A DNA stretch of 64,000 bases from Stutzerimonas stutzeri (GCA_002387205.1 DGLA01000009.1:1-64000), one strand, 5' to 3'. Shown: positions 44,520-52,256, counted from the first letter of the stretch. Made by a program: numbers and translations. The notes: a model not told the origin generated them from the sequence alone.

Positions 44520-45786
44520 GCGCACGCTGGCGCTGATCGACTGCAACTCGTTCTACGCCGCCTGCGAGCGCGTCTTCCGGCCGGATCTGCGCACCACGCC
44601 CATCGTCGTGCTTTCCAACAACGACGGCTGCGTGATCGCCCGCTCGGCAGAAGCCAAGGCCCTCGGCATCAAGATGGGCGCGCCGTACTTCAAGGTTCGC
44701 CGTGATCTGGAGCGTTGGGGCGTGGTGGTGTTTTCCAGCAACTACGCGCTCTATGGCGACATGAGCGAACGCGTGATGACGGTCATCGAACAGCGCGTAC
44801 CGGCCGTCGAGGTGTATTCCATCGACGAAGCCTTCGCCGATCTCTCTGGCATGGCCGATGCGGAATCCATAGGGCGCCGCATTCGCGCCGATGTGTTGCG
44901 CCTCACCGGCATACCCGTCGGCGTCGGCATTGCCAATACCAAGACCCTCGCCAAGCTCGCCAACCACTCGGCCAAGCGCTGGCAGAAGCAAACCGGCGGT
45001 GTGGTCGACCTGCGCGACCCCGAGCGGCGCGACAAGGTGTTGCGCGTCACGAGCGTGAGCGATGTCTGGGGTGTCGGTCGGCGCATGACCGAACACCTCG
45101 CCAGCATGGGAATCCGCAGCGCCTGGGATCTGGCCAACGCCGACGCCTGGACCCTGCGCAAACAATTCAGCGTCGTGGTCGAGAAAACCGCCCGCGAGCT
45201 GCGCGGCACGCCCTGCCTGGAACTGGAAGACGTGACCCCGCTCAAGCAGGAGATCTGCTGCTCACGTATGTTCGGCGATCGTCTGCGCGAACTTGCCCCA
45301 ATCCGCGAAGCCGTTGCCACCTACGTCGCACGCGCCTGTGAAAAGCTCCGCGCCCAGCAGTCGCTGTGCAAGCGCGTACGCGTCAGCATCCGCACCGGCA
45401 TGTTCAACCCCGACGAACCCAGGTTCGCCAAAGGCATCGTCTGCGAACTGCCATACCCCACCGACGACACCCGCTACATCACCCGCGCCGCCATCGCCGG
45501 ACTGGAACTGATCTACCGCGACGGCTTCGCCTTCAGCAAGGCTGAAGTGCTGCTGATGGACCTCTGCCAACGCGGCGAATACACCGACGATCTCTTCACC
45601 GAAACCCAACCCGCCGCCGCGGAGCGCGTCATGGGCGTGCTCGATGCCGTCAATGCCAAGTGGGGGCGCAACACCCTGAGGCCGGGCCGCATTCCCACCG
45701 CTCCGGATTGGGGGATGCGGCGGGAGATGATGAGCCAGAGCTTTACGACGCGGATGGATCAGTTGTGGAGGGTGGGATGCAGATGA
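44506..45786 (+). CDS. umuC: UmuC, Y-family DNA polymerase V catalytic subunit
   Basis: UmuC copies past DNA lesions at the cost of mutation. The ATG at 44506 (MANTERTLALIDCNSFYAAC) gives 426 residues. The palm carries the metal-binding aspartates in LIDCNSFYA and YSIDEAFADLSG. The thumb GVGIANTKTLAKLAN and the little-finger region ending IPTAPDWGMRREMMSQSFTTR follow. All catalytic acids are present. It is coupled with umuD under the SOS box, so an error-prone polymerase induced by DNA damage is expected. Confidence 0.95.
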   Translation: MANTERTLALIDCNSFYAACERVFRPDLRTTPIVVLSNNDGCVIARSAEAKALGIKMGAPYFKVRRDLERWGVVVFSSNYALYGDMSERVMTVIEQRVPAVEVYSIDEAFADLSGMADAESIGRRIRADVLRLTGIPVGVGIANTKTLAKLANHSAKRWQKQTGGVVDLRDPERRDKVLRVTSVSDVWGVGRRMTEHLASMGIRSAWDLANADAWTLRKQFSVVVEKTARELRGTPCLELEDVTPLKQEICCSRMFGDRLRELAPIREAVATYVARACEKLRAQQSLCKRVRVSIRTGMFNPDEPRFAKGIVCELPYPTDDTRYITRAAIAGLELIYRDGFAFSKAEVLLMDLCQRGEYTDDLFTETQPAAAERVMGVLDAVNAKWGRNTLRPGRIPTAPDWGMRREMMSQSFTTRMDQLWRVGCR

Positions 45787-45870
45787 AGGGCGGAAGCTGG
45801 ACCGAACGTGCTATCCGTAGCCAGGAACATGAAGGCGGACAAGACGATGCCGGACGAGGGCGCGGCCCCA

Positions 45871-45901
45871 TTGACCCTCCACGGTGCAGGGTTCACTAGC
45901 C
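45871..45901 (+). promoter_or_regulatory. MerR-type metal-responsive promoter-like sequence
   Basis: TTGACC at 45871 is followed by an imperfect dyad (ACCCT, CAC, GTG, AGGGT) and a TAGCCT-like -10 after about 19-20 bases. A long spacer carrying a dyad is the layout of MerR/CueR/CadR operators. The next gene on this strand is the binding lipoprotein at 45993. No merR-type gene is nearby. Confidence 0.4.
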
Positions 45902-45992
45902 TGGGGTGTGCATTCGTTGCACCTGCGGGTCATCCTCGATTGCTCTGATGATATGGTTTCTCGCTTGCATATAGACAGAGGAGACGCCGCAC

Positions 45993-46925
45993 ATGAAAAA
46001 GCTCGCCCTATCAGCCTCTATGTTGCTGGCTCTGACGGCTTGTAGCAGTTCGCCCGATGCGCCTACGTCACCCGCTAACGTTGCCAGCGTAACCATTGAC
46101 CAGCCAGACGGCAGTCAAGCCGTCGTCCCGCTCAACCCACGCAGTGTGGTGAGTTTTGACTTCGGCACGGTCGATACGCTAGTGGCCCTGGGCTTGGGCG
46201 ATCGGGTGACGGGCACGGCCTCCAGTGTGCCGAACTACCTGAAGAACAGCTTGCCGGCCCGGGTTGATGCTGGGGGAATGAAGCAGCCTGACCAGGCCGC
46301 CATACGCAAGCTCGACCCAGACGTGATCATGGTCACCGGGCGGCAGGGCGACGAAAGCGAAGCCCTGAGCAAGATCGCCCCCGCCTTGGACATGAGCATC
46401 AACGGTCAGGATTACCTGCGCGGATTCGAGCGCAACGTGCTGGCCCTTGGCTCGTTGTTCGACAAGCTGCCCGAGGCCCGGCAGCAATTGCGGGTTACGG
46501 CTGCCAAGCTCGGCCAGACGCACGCACGCGTCGCCAACTCCGGCAAGCGCACGCTGGTGCTGACGCACAATGACGGCAACTTCTCGCCCACCGAGCAGCC
46601 GGTGATCTACTCCGTACTGCAGGCGCCACGCGCGCTCGCCGCGCCACAGCCTGCCGAACCCGGCGCACCGCGCCAGCGCCCGCAGCCCATGGACGTCAAT
46701 CAGTTACTTGCTGCAGACCCAGAGGTCATCTTCATCATCGACCGCAGCGCGGCAATCGGCGCAGAGCCCCTGACCACCGAAGCCCTGCGTGCCTCGTCCC
46801 TGAGCGCCACTAGCGCCGGGCGCAACGGCCGCATCGTCTATCTCAATCCGTCGCTGTGGTATCTCTCCGGCGGCGGCTTGCTTAGCCTCAGCCTGCAGCT
46901 TGATGAGGCTGCAGCGGCTTATTGA
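45993..46925 (+). CDS. ABC-type siderophore/metal substrate-binding lipoprotein
   Basis: A 310-residue periplasmic-binding-family protein (PF01497 type, as in CeuE, FatB and other iron-siderophore receptors) with lipobox LTAC (C17). The core follows the family: NPRSVVSFDFGTVDTLVALGLGDRV, KLDPDVIMVTGRQ and AADPEVIFIIDRSAA. A proline/alanine-rich insert (APQPAEPGAPRQRPQPM) lies before the last lobe. No permease or ATPase gene accompanies it, so it either works with a transporter elsewhere or is an orphan. I see no clear Fur box. Confidence 0.85.
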   Translation: MKKLALSASMLLALTACSSSPDAPTSPANVASVTIDQPDGSQAVVPLNPRSVVSFDFGTVDTLVALGLGDRVTGTASSVPNYLKNSLPARVDAGGMKQPDQAAIRKLDPDVIMVTGRQGDESEALSKIAPALDMSINGQDYLRGFERNVLALGSLFDKLPEARQQLRVTAAKLGQTHARVANSGKRTLVLTHNDGNFSPTEQPVIYSVLQAPRALAAPQPAEPGAPRQRPQPMDVNQLLAADPEVIFIIDRSAAIGAEPLTTEALRASSLSATSAGRNGRIVYLNPSLWYLSGGGLLSLSLQLDEAAAAY

Positions 46926-46940
46926 AGGAACGTGGGACGG

Positions 46941-46963
46941 ACAGCTGCCGCTGCGGCAGCTGT
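46941..46963 (+). terminator. perfect palindrome after the binding-protein gene
   Basis: An 11-bp inverted repeat with a single central base (ACAGCTGCCGC/GCGGCAGCTGT), 15 bases after the stop. It lacks a T-run, so it may act as a terminator or mRNA 3'-end hairpin. Confidence 0.5.
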
Positions 46964-47017
46964 CTACAAGGGCAGTGGTCTTTTCGTTGCAGTCGGCACT
47001 GCGATCTCGACACTTAA

Positions 47018-47034
47018 TTTAGCAACGCGCTAAA
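47018..47034 (+). promoter_or_regulatory. probable operator of parDE
   Basis: A perfect inverted repeat, TTTAGC-AACGC-GCTAAA, lies 38 bases before parD, in an AT-rich promoter region. ParD-type antitoxins repress their own operon by binding such dyads. Confidence 0.55.
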
Positions 47035-47071
47035 GTGCGAATGCCAATTTTTGCCAAATGGGGCTGCCGGC

Positions 47072-47308
47072 ATGAGCACTATGAACATCTCCCTTCCCGA
47101 TACGCTGAAAAGCTTCGTAGACGAACAAGTCAATCAGCGTGGCTATGGCACCAGTAGTGAATACGTACGCGAGTTGATTCGCAAGGATCAGGATCGCCAG
47201 CATCTTCGAGGTTTGCTGTTAGCAGGTGCTGCCTCAGCGCCGACTGCTCCCGTTGATGCCGTTTACTTCGAATCTCTGCGTGATCGGGTTCGGAAAGCAC
47301 GCGAATGA
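47072..47308 (+). CDS. parD: ParD-family antitoxin
   Basis: A 78-residue antitoxin from the ATG at 47072 (MSTMNISLPDTLKSFVDEQV). The N-terminal ribbon-helix-helix (NISLPDTLKSFVDEQVNQRGYGTSSEYVREL) binds DNA as a dimer. The C-terminal tail is expected to wrap the toxin. The stop overlaps the parE start by 4 bases. An AT-rich dyad upstream is the likely autoregulatory site. Confidence 0.92.
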   Translation: MSTMNISLPDTLKSFVDEQVNQRGYGTSSEYVRELIRKDQDRQHLRGLLLAGAASAPTAPVDAVYFESLRDRVRKARE

Positions 47309-47640
47309 AGCAAAAGCCTGTCATCCCGAGAGCGCTAGCGCGCGAGGATGTTGATCGGGCGATTGCCTACTACCTGGAGCAAGACGCCGATAAGGCGGCG
47401 CTAGGGCTGATTGATGCGCTGGAGCATGCCTACAAACGGCTCAGTCGGCATCCGGGTTCTGGCTCCAGCCGCTACGCACATGAGCTCAATCTTCCAGGGC
47501 TCCGATCTTGGCCGATCAAGCGATATCCTTACGTGGTGTTCTACGTAGAGCGTCCGAGCCACATCGAAATTTGGCGCGTACTGCACGGGAAGAACGATAT
47601 TCCGTCTTGGCTCCAAGAAGATGTGGAGCGGCTCCCCTAG
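47305..47640 (+). CDS. parE: ParE-family toxin
   Basis: A 111-residue RelE/ParE-fold toxin. Opening ALAREDVDRAIAYYLEQDADKAA and closing RSWPIKRYPYVVFYVERPSHIEIWRVLHGKNDIPSWL are the family's helix pair and beta-sheet. ParE toxins generally poison DNA gyrase. Start and stop coupling with parD gives a complete two-gene module. The gene is followed directly by a copy of the 16-bp repeat found three times here. Confidence 0.92.
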   Translation: MKQKPVIPRALAREDVDRAIAYYLEQDADKAALGLIDALEHAYKRLSRHPGSGSSRYAHELNLPGLRSWPIKRYPYVVFYVERPSHIEIWRVLHGKNDIPSWLQEDVERLP

Positions 47641-47644
47641 CGGT

Positions 47645-47666
47645 GGCGCTAAATAAATCTGTCCCC
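47645..47666 (+). repeat. repeat copy 1 (core AAATAAATCTGTCCCC)
   Basis: A 22-base stretch here is identical to 48810-48831. The 16-base core AAATAAATCTGTCCCC occurs a third time, inverted, at 50304-50319. It sits just after the parE stop. Confidence 0.7.
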
Positions 47667-47773
47667 TGTTCGCTTCCATGACCGGTGCACGATCAGAAGC
47701 GACAAGGCCCGCTGATCAGTGCTACTTCGCGTCGATTAGCGATCGGGTGGGAGTGTTGGTGCTACCAAGAAGC

Positions 47774-48535
47774 TCAGCCCATCGGGTTGAAGCTACTTGC
47801 CGCCCCGCAATAACGTGTCCTCATCTGATGACTATGATCTTTACGGTCACCATCAAAGCGCGCACGCCATGTCCGACACTCCTCATGAAAATGCTGCTTG
47901 GCCGCCTTGCGGCATTCACGGTAGTCGATTGAGCCTCGACGGTGGTTGGCGCATACGCTTGTGCCGTCAATGTAGTTGTCGACCGCCATCCATTCCGCCA
48001 GATAGTCGGTTCCACCGTTCCAGCTCTTTATCCACTTCGCAGTGTGCTCTCTGTGCACTGTGCGCGGTCGACGTTCGCTTGCGGCTGGAGAGGCGACACT
48101 TTGATGAATAGCCGGCGGGGTATAGGTGCTGGCTGGCTGCTTCGGGTTGTAGTTGTTGTCGCTGAATGAAGTTTGGCGAGATGGCACAGCCCGAGCGGTG
48201 GCTTGCTCGAACCACTCGATCTCTTCGTGGCTTAGTTGCCGCTGTTGGGGCGCTGATGTCGGTTCTACCGCTGGGGCTTGATAGCTTGCAATGGATGGCT
48301 GGCTAATCGGCTGGATGTGCTGTGGCTGTGCTGGCTCTGGTTCGAACAGAGGCTTACCGCCGATATGGATGCCTTGCTTGATCTGGCCCATGTCCAGAAC
48401 TATCGGTTGGCCGAACGTCAATGCCAGTGCCCCAATGACCGCCGGACCGATCCCCAGTATCGTTAGGAATCGCCATGGTCCTTGTTTCTTCCTGCTGCGT
48501 AGATACTCGGGCGCATCGTCCCAGTCTGATCTCAT
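47774..48535 (-). CDS. single-pass membrane protein of unknown function
   Basis: A 253-residue protein from the ATG at 48533-48535 (MRSDWDDAPEYLRSRKKQG). A transmembrane helix is predicted at about 24-44 (WRFLTILGIGPAVIGALALTF). A long proline/glutamine-rich linker follows (about 60-150), then a compact C-terminal domain rich in cysteine, histidine and tryptophan (WNGGTDYLAEWMAVDNYIDG; SVCANHRRGSIDYRECRKAAKQHF). The C-terminal domain is probably periplasmic and could form disulfides. I recognise no named family. Direct repeats flank this gene and the next. Confidence 0.6.
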   Translation of the reverse strand: MRSDWDDAPEYLRSRKKQGPWRFLTILGIGPAVIGALALTFGQPIVLDMGQIKQGIHIGGKPLFEPEPAQPQHIQPISQPSIASYQAPAVEPTSAPQQRQLSHEEIEWFEQATARAVPSRQTSFSDNNYNPKQPASTYTPPAIHQSVASPAASERRPRTVHREHTAKWIKSWNGGTDYLAEWMAVDNYIDGTSVCANHRRGSIDYRECRKAAKQHFHEECRTWRARFDGDRKDHSHQMRTRYCGAASSFNPMG

Positions 48536-48574
48536 ATCGCCTCCTTGCGTTTGCCGATGGAACAAATATGTGCC

Positions 48575-48781
48575 TCAAGTCGGAGCTGTAGCTTTCAATA
48601 CCGCTGCTATCACGAGTATCAACAACAACGGTAAAACTACGAATAGAAATCCAACGAAGGTAGGTAAAAAATACAAGTAGCTGTTAGTGTCCTTGTAGCG
48701 GCCGAAAGTCAGCACTTTCAGTACCCAAAGGCCTAGATCTCGAAGCGCAACCTCGAATATAAGTCCAACGACCGTTTCCAT
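48575..48781 (-). CDS. small membrane protein of unknown function
   Basis: A 68-residue protein with two hydrophobic stretches, METVVGLIFEVALRDLGLWVLKVLTF and FLPTFVGFLFVVLPLLLILVIAAVL, separated by a short charged loop (GRYKDTNSYL). It lies 39 bases upstream of the previous gene on the same strand, so the two may form one operon. The function is unknown. Composition is somewhat AT-richer than neighbouring chromosomal genes. Confidence 0.5.
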   Translation of the reverse strand: METVVGLIFEVALRDLGLWVLKVLTFGRYKDTNSYLYFLPTFVGFLFVVLPLLLILVIAAVLKATAPT

Positions 48782-48809
48782 GCTATATGCAGCTTCCTTG
48801 TGCTAGAAG

Positions 48810-48831
48810 GGCGCTAAATAAATCTGTCCCC
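48810..48831 (+). repeat. repeat copy 2 (core AAATAAATCTGTCCCC)
   Basis: Identical over 22 bases to 47645-47666. It lies between the small membrane protein gene and the ATPase gene. Confidence 0.7.
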
Positions 48832-48866
48832 TTTGTTCTTTACATCCAGTTGTTTGCACTAGCCTT

Positions 48867-50237
48867 CTATTCGTCATCATCCTTCAAACCTACTCCGTAC
48901 GGTACTGAAGAAGAATATCTTGACGCGCTGACCTGATGTTGAGGGCGGGGGTTAATTACCTGCCTGGGGGCTTTTGCTTCTTGTGTCCATAATTGCACGC
49001 CGTGCACTTCAGCGAGCAGGCGGACGTAGCCTCTCAGCATGTTCTCGCTAAACTGATACCACCCGTTTCGACTTTCAGTCATTTTTCTAAGCACAGCGCC
49101 GTGGCTGTCTTTGGTAAGGGTGCTAAGGCGCTGTGAAAAGCGGTTTCTTTCTATCGGAACGAGCTTTTGGTTTTCGTTAATCTTGTTGAGGTCGCGGATT
49201 ACCCGTTCATAAGAGCAATACATTGAGTCTATGTTGCGATGTAAATCTGTCGAATCTGCAGCTGCCCATATAACGTGATGAAAGTCTTGGCTATGCCTAA
49301 GCGTTGCGGTGTCGTATGGTTTTCTAATTTGCTCTTGGACCGATCTGACCGCCTCTTCAAGAGCTATTACATAGTGGCTGTGAGATGCTTCATGGGAGCT
49401 GTGCGGGTCATCATATACAGCCCATAGAAGATGCTCTGTAATTAAGTGTACGTAGTACGGAAACCCATCGCTTATGCCTGCTACTTTGTATTTGATTTCT
49501 TCATCGAACGTTATGTCGAAAGCTTCAAGCGCTTCAACTAAAATATCCCAGCGAGAATCCCAAGAGATCGGCTTTAGCTCGATTGGTTTCAGCTGACGAA
49601 TACTTGATAGATGGCCCCCTAGAAGATCGTCTAGCGAGATCGCTATGCCGCTAAATATCATGGGGACATATATTCCTGAGTCGCCCATTTTTTTTATGAA
49701 CTCAGCGAATAGGAATCTTTCTTCTTTGGCTATAGCGTCAAATTCATCGATGACTATGACAGGTCTTTCAGAGTGTATTTCTGTGATGTCAGAGATGACG
49801 TCTAAAGCGTCGTCCATGCTGAAAACTGACGGTGTGCTATAACTGGTCTTTTCAGTCTTCCCGCACTCAAGTGTCACTACTTTTAGGTTCAGACTGGCTT
49901 TTGTTTGCCATTCAACTGACTCTAGCGATTCGGCCAGCTTCTTAGCAATATTTTCCATTATCCCTAAAAACGTGCTGATTTTTGTGCAGCCGACCTGAAT
50001 TATTGCATTGTCAGCGCTTTGATATTGATATGCGGCTGTTTGAGCAAGTGAAGACTTTCCGATCCCTCTGTCGCCAAAAATGAAGATATGACGACCAGTT
50101 GCAAATAAAGCGCGTTTGATTTCCGCTAACTCTTTTTCACGACCTTTAAGTAGCTCTAACGTGTCTATCGGCGAGGAGGGTCTTACATGTTGGTGTATGG
50201 CCTTTCCAAATTCTTCTTCTGAGAATCCTTTGATCAT
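48867..50237 (-). CDS. AAA/STAND-like ATPase of unknown function
   Basis: A 456-residue ATPase with an ORC/Cdc6- or STAND-like layout. LKGREKELAEIKRAL (about 30-44) leads into Walker A GDRGIGKSS (55-63), and Walker B is VIVIDEFDAI (160-169). IELKPISWDSRWDIL is a likely lid helix, and a C-terminal helical region contains a winged-helix-like part (NRFSQRLSTLTKDSHGAVLRKM). It has no membrane segment. Codon use is clearly AT-richer than the rest of the window, suggesting recent acquisition. It is flanked by inverted copies of the 16-bp repeat and adjoins an ICE junction. Similar lone ATPases sit in defence islands, but no effector domain is visible. Confidence 0.7.
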   Translation of the reverse strand: MIKGFSEEEFGKAIHQHVRPSSPIDTLELLKGREKELAEIKRALFATGRHIFIFGDRGIGKSSLAQTAAYQYQSADNAIIQVGCTKISTFLGIMENIAKKLAESLESVEWQTKASLNLKVVTLECGKTEKTSYSTPSVFSMDDALDVISDITEIHSERPVIVIDEFDAIAKEERFLFAEFIKKMGDSGIYVPMIFSGIAISLDDLLGGHLSSIRQLKPIELKPISWDSRWDILVEALEAFDITFDEEIKYKVAGISDGFPYYVHLITEHLLWAVYDDPHSSHEASHSHYVIALEEAVRSVQEQIRKPYDTATLRHSQDFHHVIWAAADSTDLHRNIDSMYCSYERVIRDLNKINENQKLVPIERNRFSQRLSTLTKDSHGAVLRKMTESRNGWYQFSENMLRGYVRLLAEVHGVQLWTQEAKAPRQVINPRPQHQVSASRYSSSVPYGVGLKDDDE

Positions 50238-50303
50238 TGGCGCTCCTTGTTGAATTGGCGAGTGTAGCTACTATTGAAGGCTCATCTTCGCTCGTGGGGA
50301 AAA

Positions 50304-50319
50304 GGGGACAGATTTATTT
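50304..50319 (-). repeat. repeat copy 3 (inverted AAATAAATCTGTCCCC)
   Basis: The reverse complement of the 16-base core of copies 1 and 2. With copy 2 it brackets the ATPase gene in inverted orientation. Confidence 0.7.
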
Positions 50320-50368
50320 TCCCCAAAGCCCTTATGCAACCCAACCAAAACAAGCCAAACCCAAAACG

Positions 50369-50395
50369 AAAAAGCCCCGCAAATGCAGGGCTTTT
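50369..50395 (-). terminator. terminator, probably of the interrupted tRNA-Gly unit
   Basis: On the minus strand, GCCCTGCA and TGCGGGGC form a stem followed by TTTTT. It lies 7 bases beyond the tRNA-Gly 3'-end remnant at 50402-50419, the place expected for the tRNA's own terminator before the element inserted. Confidence 0.75.
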
Positions 50396-50401
50396 CAAAT
50401 C

Positions 50402-50419
50402 TGGAGCGGGCGAAGGGAA
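50402..50419 (-). other. ICE attachment site (18-bp tRNA-Gly 3' end)
   Basis: Read on the minus strand, TTCCCTTCGCCCGCTCCA is the last 18 bases (T-arm 3' part, acceptor stem and discriminator) of a tRNA-Gly gene. No tRNA body follows to the right: the sequence diverges after 18 bases. This is the hallmark of an att duplicate left when an ICEclc/PAGI-2-type element integrates at a tRNA-Gly 3' end. Element genes lie to the right and chromosomal sequence to the left. Confidence 0.82.
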
Positions 50420-50651
50420 CAGCACCCGGTCGCTAACTCGTTTATTACGAACGTTTTTTCCGATCCAGGCGTCACGGAATGGACTCGATTGTGGACTCAA
50501 GTCTTCGGCCTGGTCAACGCAGGCCGTTGCGGGTGATCCAAAGCGAGCCAAGCACATCCATCAACAGCCAGAGCATCGGATTTCATTCCGAAGTCTATCT
50601 GTCCACCGGCACATAACGCCACAGGCCGCAACGGACAGGCGAGCTGCGTCC
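50420..50651. other. left-end sequence of the ICE
   Basis: A 232-base stretch between the att site and the first element gene. I see no gene. TTTATTACG and CGTTTTTTCC give an AT-richer patch just inside the end, as expected for an integrase/excisionase binding region, but no repeated arm sites are evident. Confidence 0.35.
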
Positions 50652-51566
50652 TCAAAGGACCGGCTCATCATCGACCGGCGCGGCCCCGTCTTTCACCCGC
50701 TCGATGAATCGCCTCATGGGCTCCGAGGGTTCGCCCCGGCGGCGCAGCAGGTAGGTGGAGAGCATCGGTGGGATGCCGGCCAGGGGACGAATGGAGATGT
50801 CCGGGCGCTGTAGCGTCTGCACCTGCGAGGCGATGGCGAAGCCGATGCCGTAGCCGGCGCCGACCAGGGTCAGCATCACGCCCAGGCTGGTCACTTCGTC
50901 CACCAGCTTGAGCGGCATGTTCGTGTCCTGCAGCACCGCCTGAATCTGGTGGCGGCAACCGGAGCCCGCCTCGGGGTGGCACAGAACCAGCGGAAACTTC
51001 AAGGCTTCGGGCAGCGGCACCTGCACGTGTGCCAGCAAGGGATGGCGTGCGGGCACGATCACCGACAGCGGGTCGGTCCACACCGGCTCGGCGACGAGGC
51101 CATCATGCACCGCGTTTGACAACGCAAAGCCGATGTCCAGCAGATCGTCGTGCAGCATCTTGAGCTGCTGCGCGAACGGCAGCTCGAAGACGCGAATCTC
51201 CAGCTCGGGCTCCTCCTCACGGCTGCGTGCCAGCAGGGTGGCGATGCGGGGCTGCGCCAGGCTGTCGCAGATGGCGATGCGCAGATGGCCCTGGTAGCCC
51301 TGTGCCGCCGCCTTGGCGCTCTTGACTGCCTGCTCCACGGTGGCCATCACGCGCCGGCATTCGCCGAGGAACACCTGGCCGGCCCAGGTCAGCCGCGTCA
51401 GGCGTGTGCTGCGGTCGAACAACTGCACGCCAAGCTGGCTTTCCAGGTCGCGCATCGCACGCGACACAGGCGACTGCTCGATGCCCAGACGCTCGGCTGC
51501 ACGGGCCAGATGCAGTTCTTCCGCAACTGCGACGAAGTAACGCAGCAATCTGAAATCCAAGGCCAC
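50652..51566 (-). CDS. LysR family transcriptional regulator (ICE left end)
   Basis: A 304-residue LysR-type regulator with N-terminal winged helix (LLRYFVAVAEELHLARAAERLGIEQSPVSRAMRDLE) and a C-terminal periplasmic-binding-fold effector domain (about 90-295). It points toward the att site. Elements of the ICEclc family carry LysR regulators (TciR, BisR) that control transfer competence, and this could be one of them. Its upstream side carries a decayed cargo remnant, so its target may also have been lost. It resembles the second LysR at 52470-53381 in the DNA-binding half. Confidence 0.88.
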   Translation of the reverse strand: MALDFRLLRYFVAVAEELHLARAAERLGIEQSPVSRAMRDLESQLGVQLFDRSTRLTRLTWAGQVFLGECRRVMATVEQAVKSAKAAAQGYQGHLRIAICDSLAQPRIATLLARSREEEPELEIRVFELPFAQQLKMLHDDLLDIGFALSNAVHDGLVAEPVWTDPLSVIVPARHPLLAHVQVPLPEALKFPLVLCHPEAGSGCRHQIQAVLQDTNMPLKLVDEVTSLGVMLTLVGAGYGIGFAIASQVQTLQRPDISIRPLAGIPPMLSTYLLRRRGEPSEPMRRFIERVKDGAAPVDDEPVL

Positions 51567-51957
51567 CTCCTGTTTGTCTTCTTCTGGTTCGGCATCTCGG
51601 GCGCCAGCATCTACATCCGCATCCCGTCAGTACCTCCTTCGATTGCATCGCGTCGAAGCACTCATGCCTGTCGGGACCAGGCCCGTCGCCGACACGCGCG
51701 GAGCTGGCCGGCGCACACAGCCGGACACTGAATGCTGATGGCCAGTGTTTGCTGCTGCCATGCCAGGGCGGGCGGCCAAGCAATATGACGCAGGCGTTCC
51801 TGCGAACCAGGGCCGCGAAGACGATGCTGCGTCCGCAAGGCTGGTAAATCAGCCGGTGTGTCGAGCACCGCGCGCAGGCGCTCACGCGTGTCGGAGTTCG
51901 CGATCGGTGCAGCCGACGACGACACGCCGGCGTCAGGGCGGGCGTGCCGATGCAGTT
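51567..51957. other. gene-poor region with degraded coding remnants
   Basis: A 391-base region before the exbD remnant. On the minus strand an open frame continues from MKLHRHARPDAGVSSSAAPIAN, but it drifts into low-quality sequence, and I recognise no domain. It is probably residual cargo DNA plus the promoter of the LysR gene at 50652. Confidence 0.4.
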
Positions 51958-52236
51958 TCATGGGGGTGTCTTTCGGCTCACCCCGGTCGTGGCCTGGTCG
52001 GTCACGAACCCAGCTCCAACACCCCGGACTTCTGCGTAGCCGCCATCCCCTGGGCGACGCGCTCGTAGATCCACCAGGCGGTCGCCGCGGATGAAGTCCT
52101 CGGGCTGCGGTTGACGCGGCGCGGAGGCCTGCAGCCGCTGCGCGAGCTGCTCGTCGCCCATGCGTTCGTCGTTCCAGAACACGCTGCCGTGGGTAGTGAC
52201 GGACAGGTTCGCCACGTCGGGCTTGATCGGCTTCAC
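51958..52236 (-). pseudogene. ExbD-like biopolymer transport remnant
   Basis: The translation resembles the periplasmic C-terminal domain of ExbD (PDVANLSVTTHGSVFWNDER; QLAQRLQASAPRQPQPEDFI; RGDRLVD). After RGDRLVD the ExbD-like sequence continues in another frame as YERVAQGMAATQKSGVLELG, then returns to the first frame as FVTD. This implies an extra base near 52070 and a missing base near 52010. The membrane-anchor N-terminus is absent, and no exbB or tonB is adjacent. It is a truncated, frameshifted remnant of a TonB-system locus. Confidence 0.7.
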
Positions 52237-52256
52237 TCCATTCAGACACAGATGCT

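Noticed and set aside
50402..50419. a tRNA-Gly gene at the ICE junction
   Set aside because: Only the last 18 bases are present. No anticodon or D-arm follows, so it is an attachment-site duplicate rather than a tRNA gene.
50274..50813. 179-codon open frame across the att site
   Set aside because: It runs through a repeat, a terminator and the att site and has no protein-like features.
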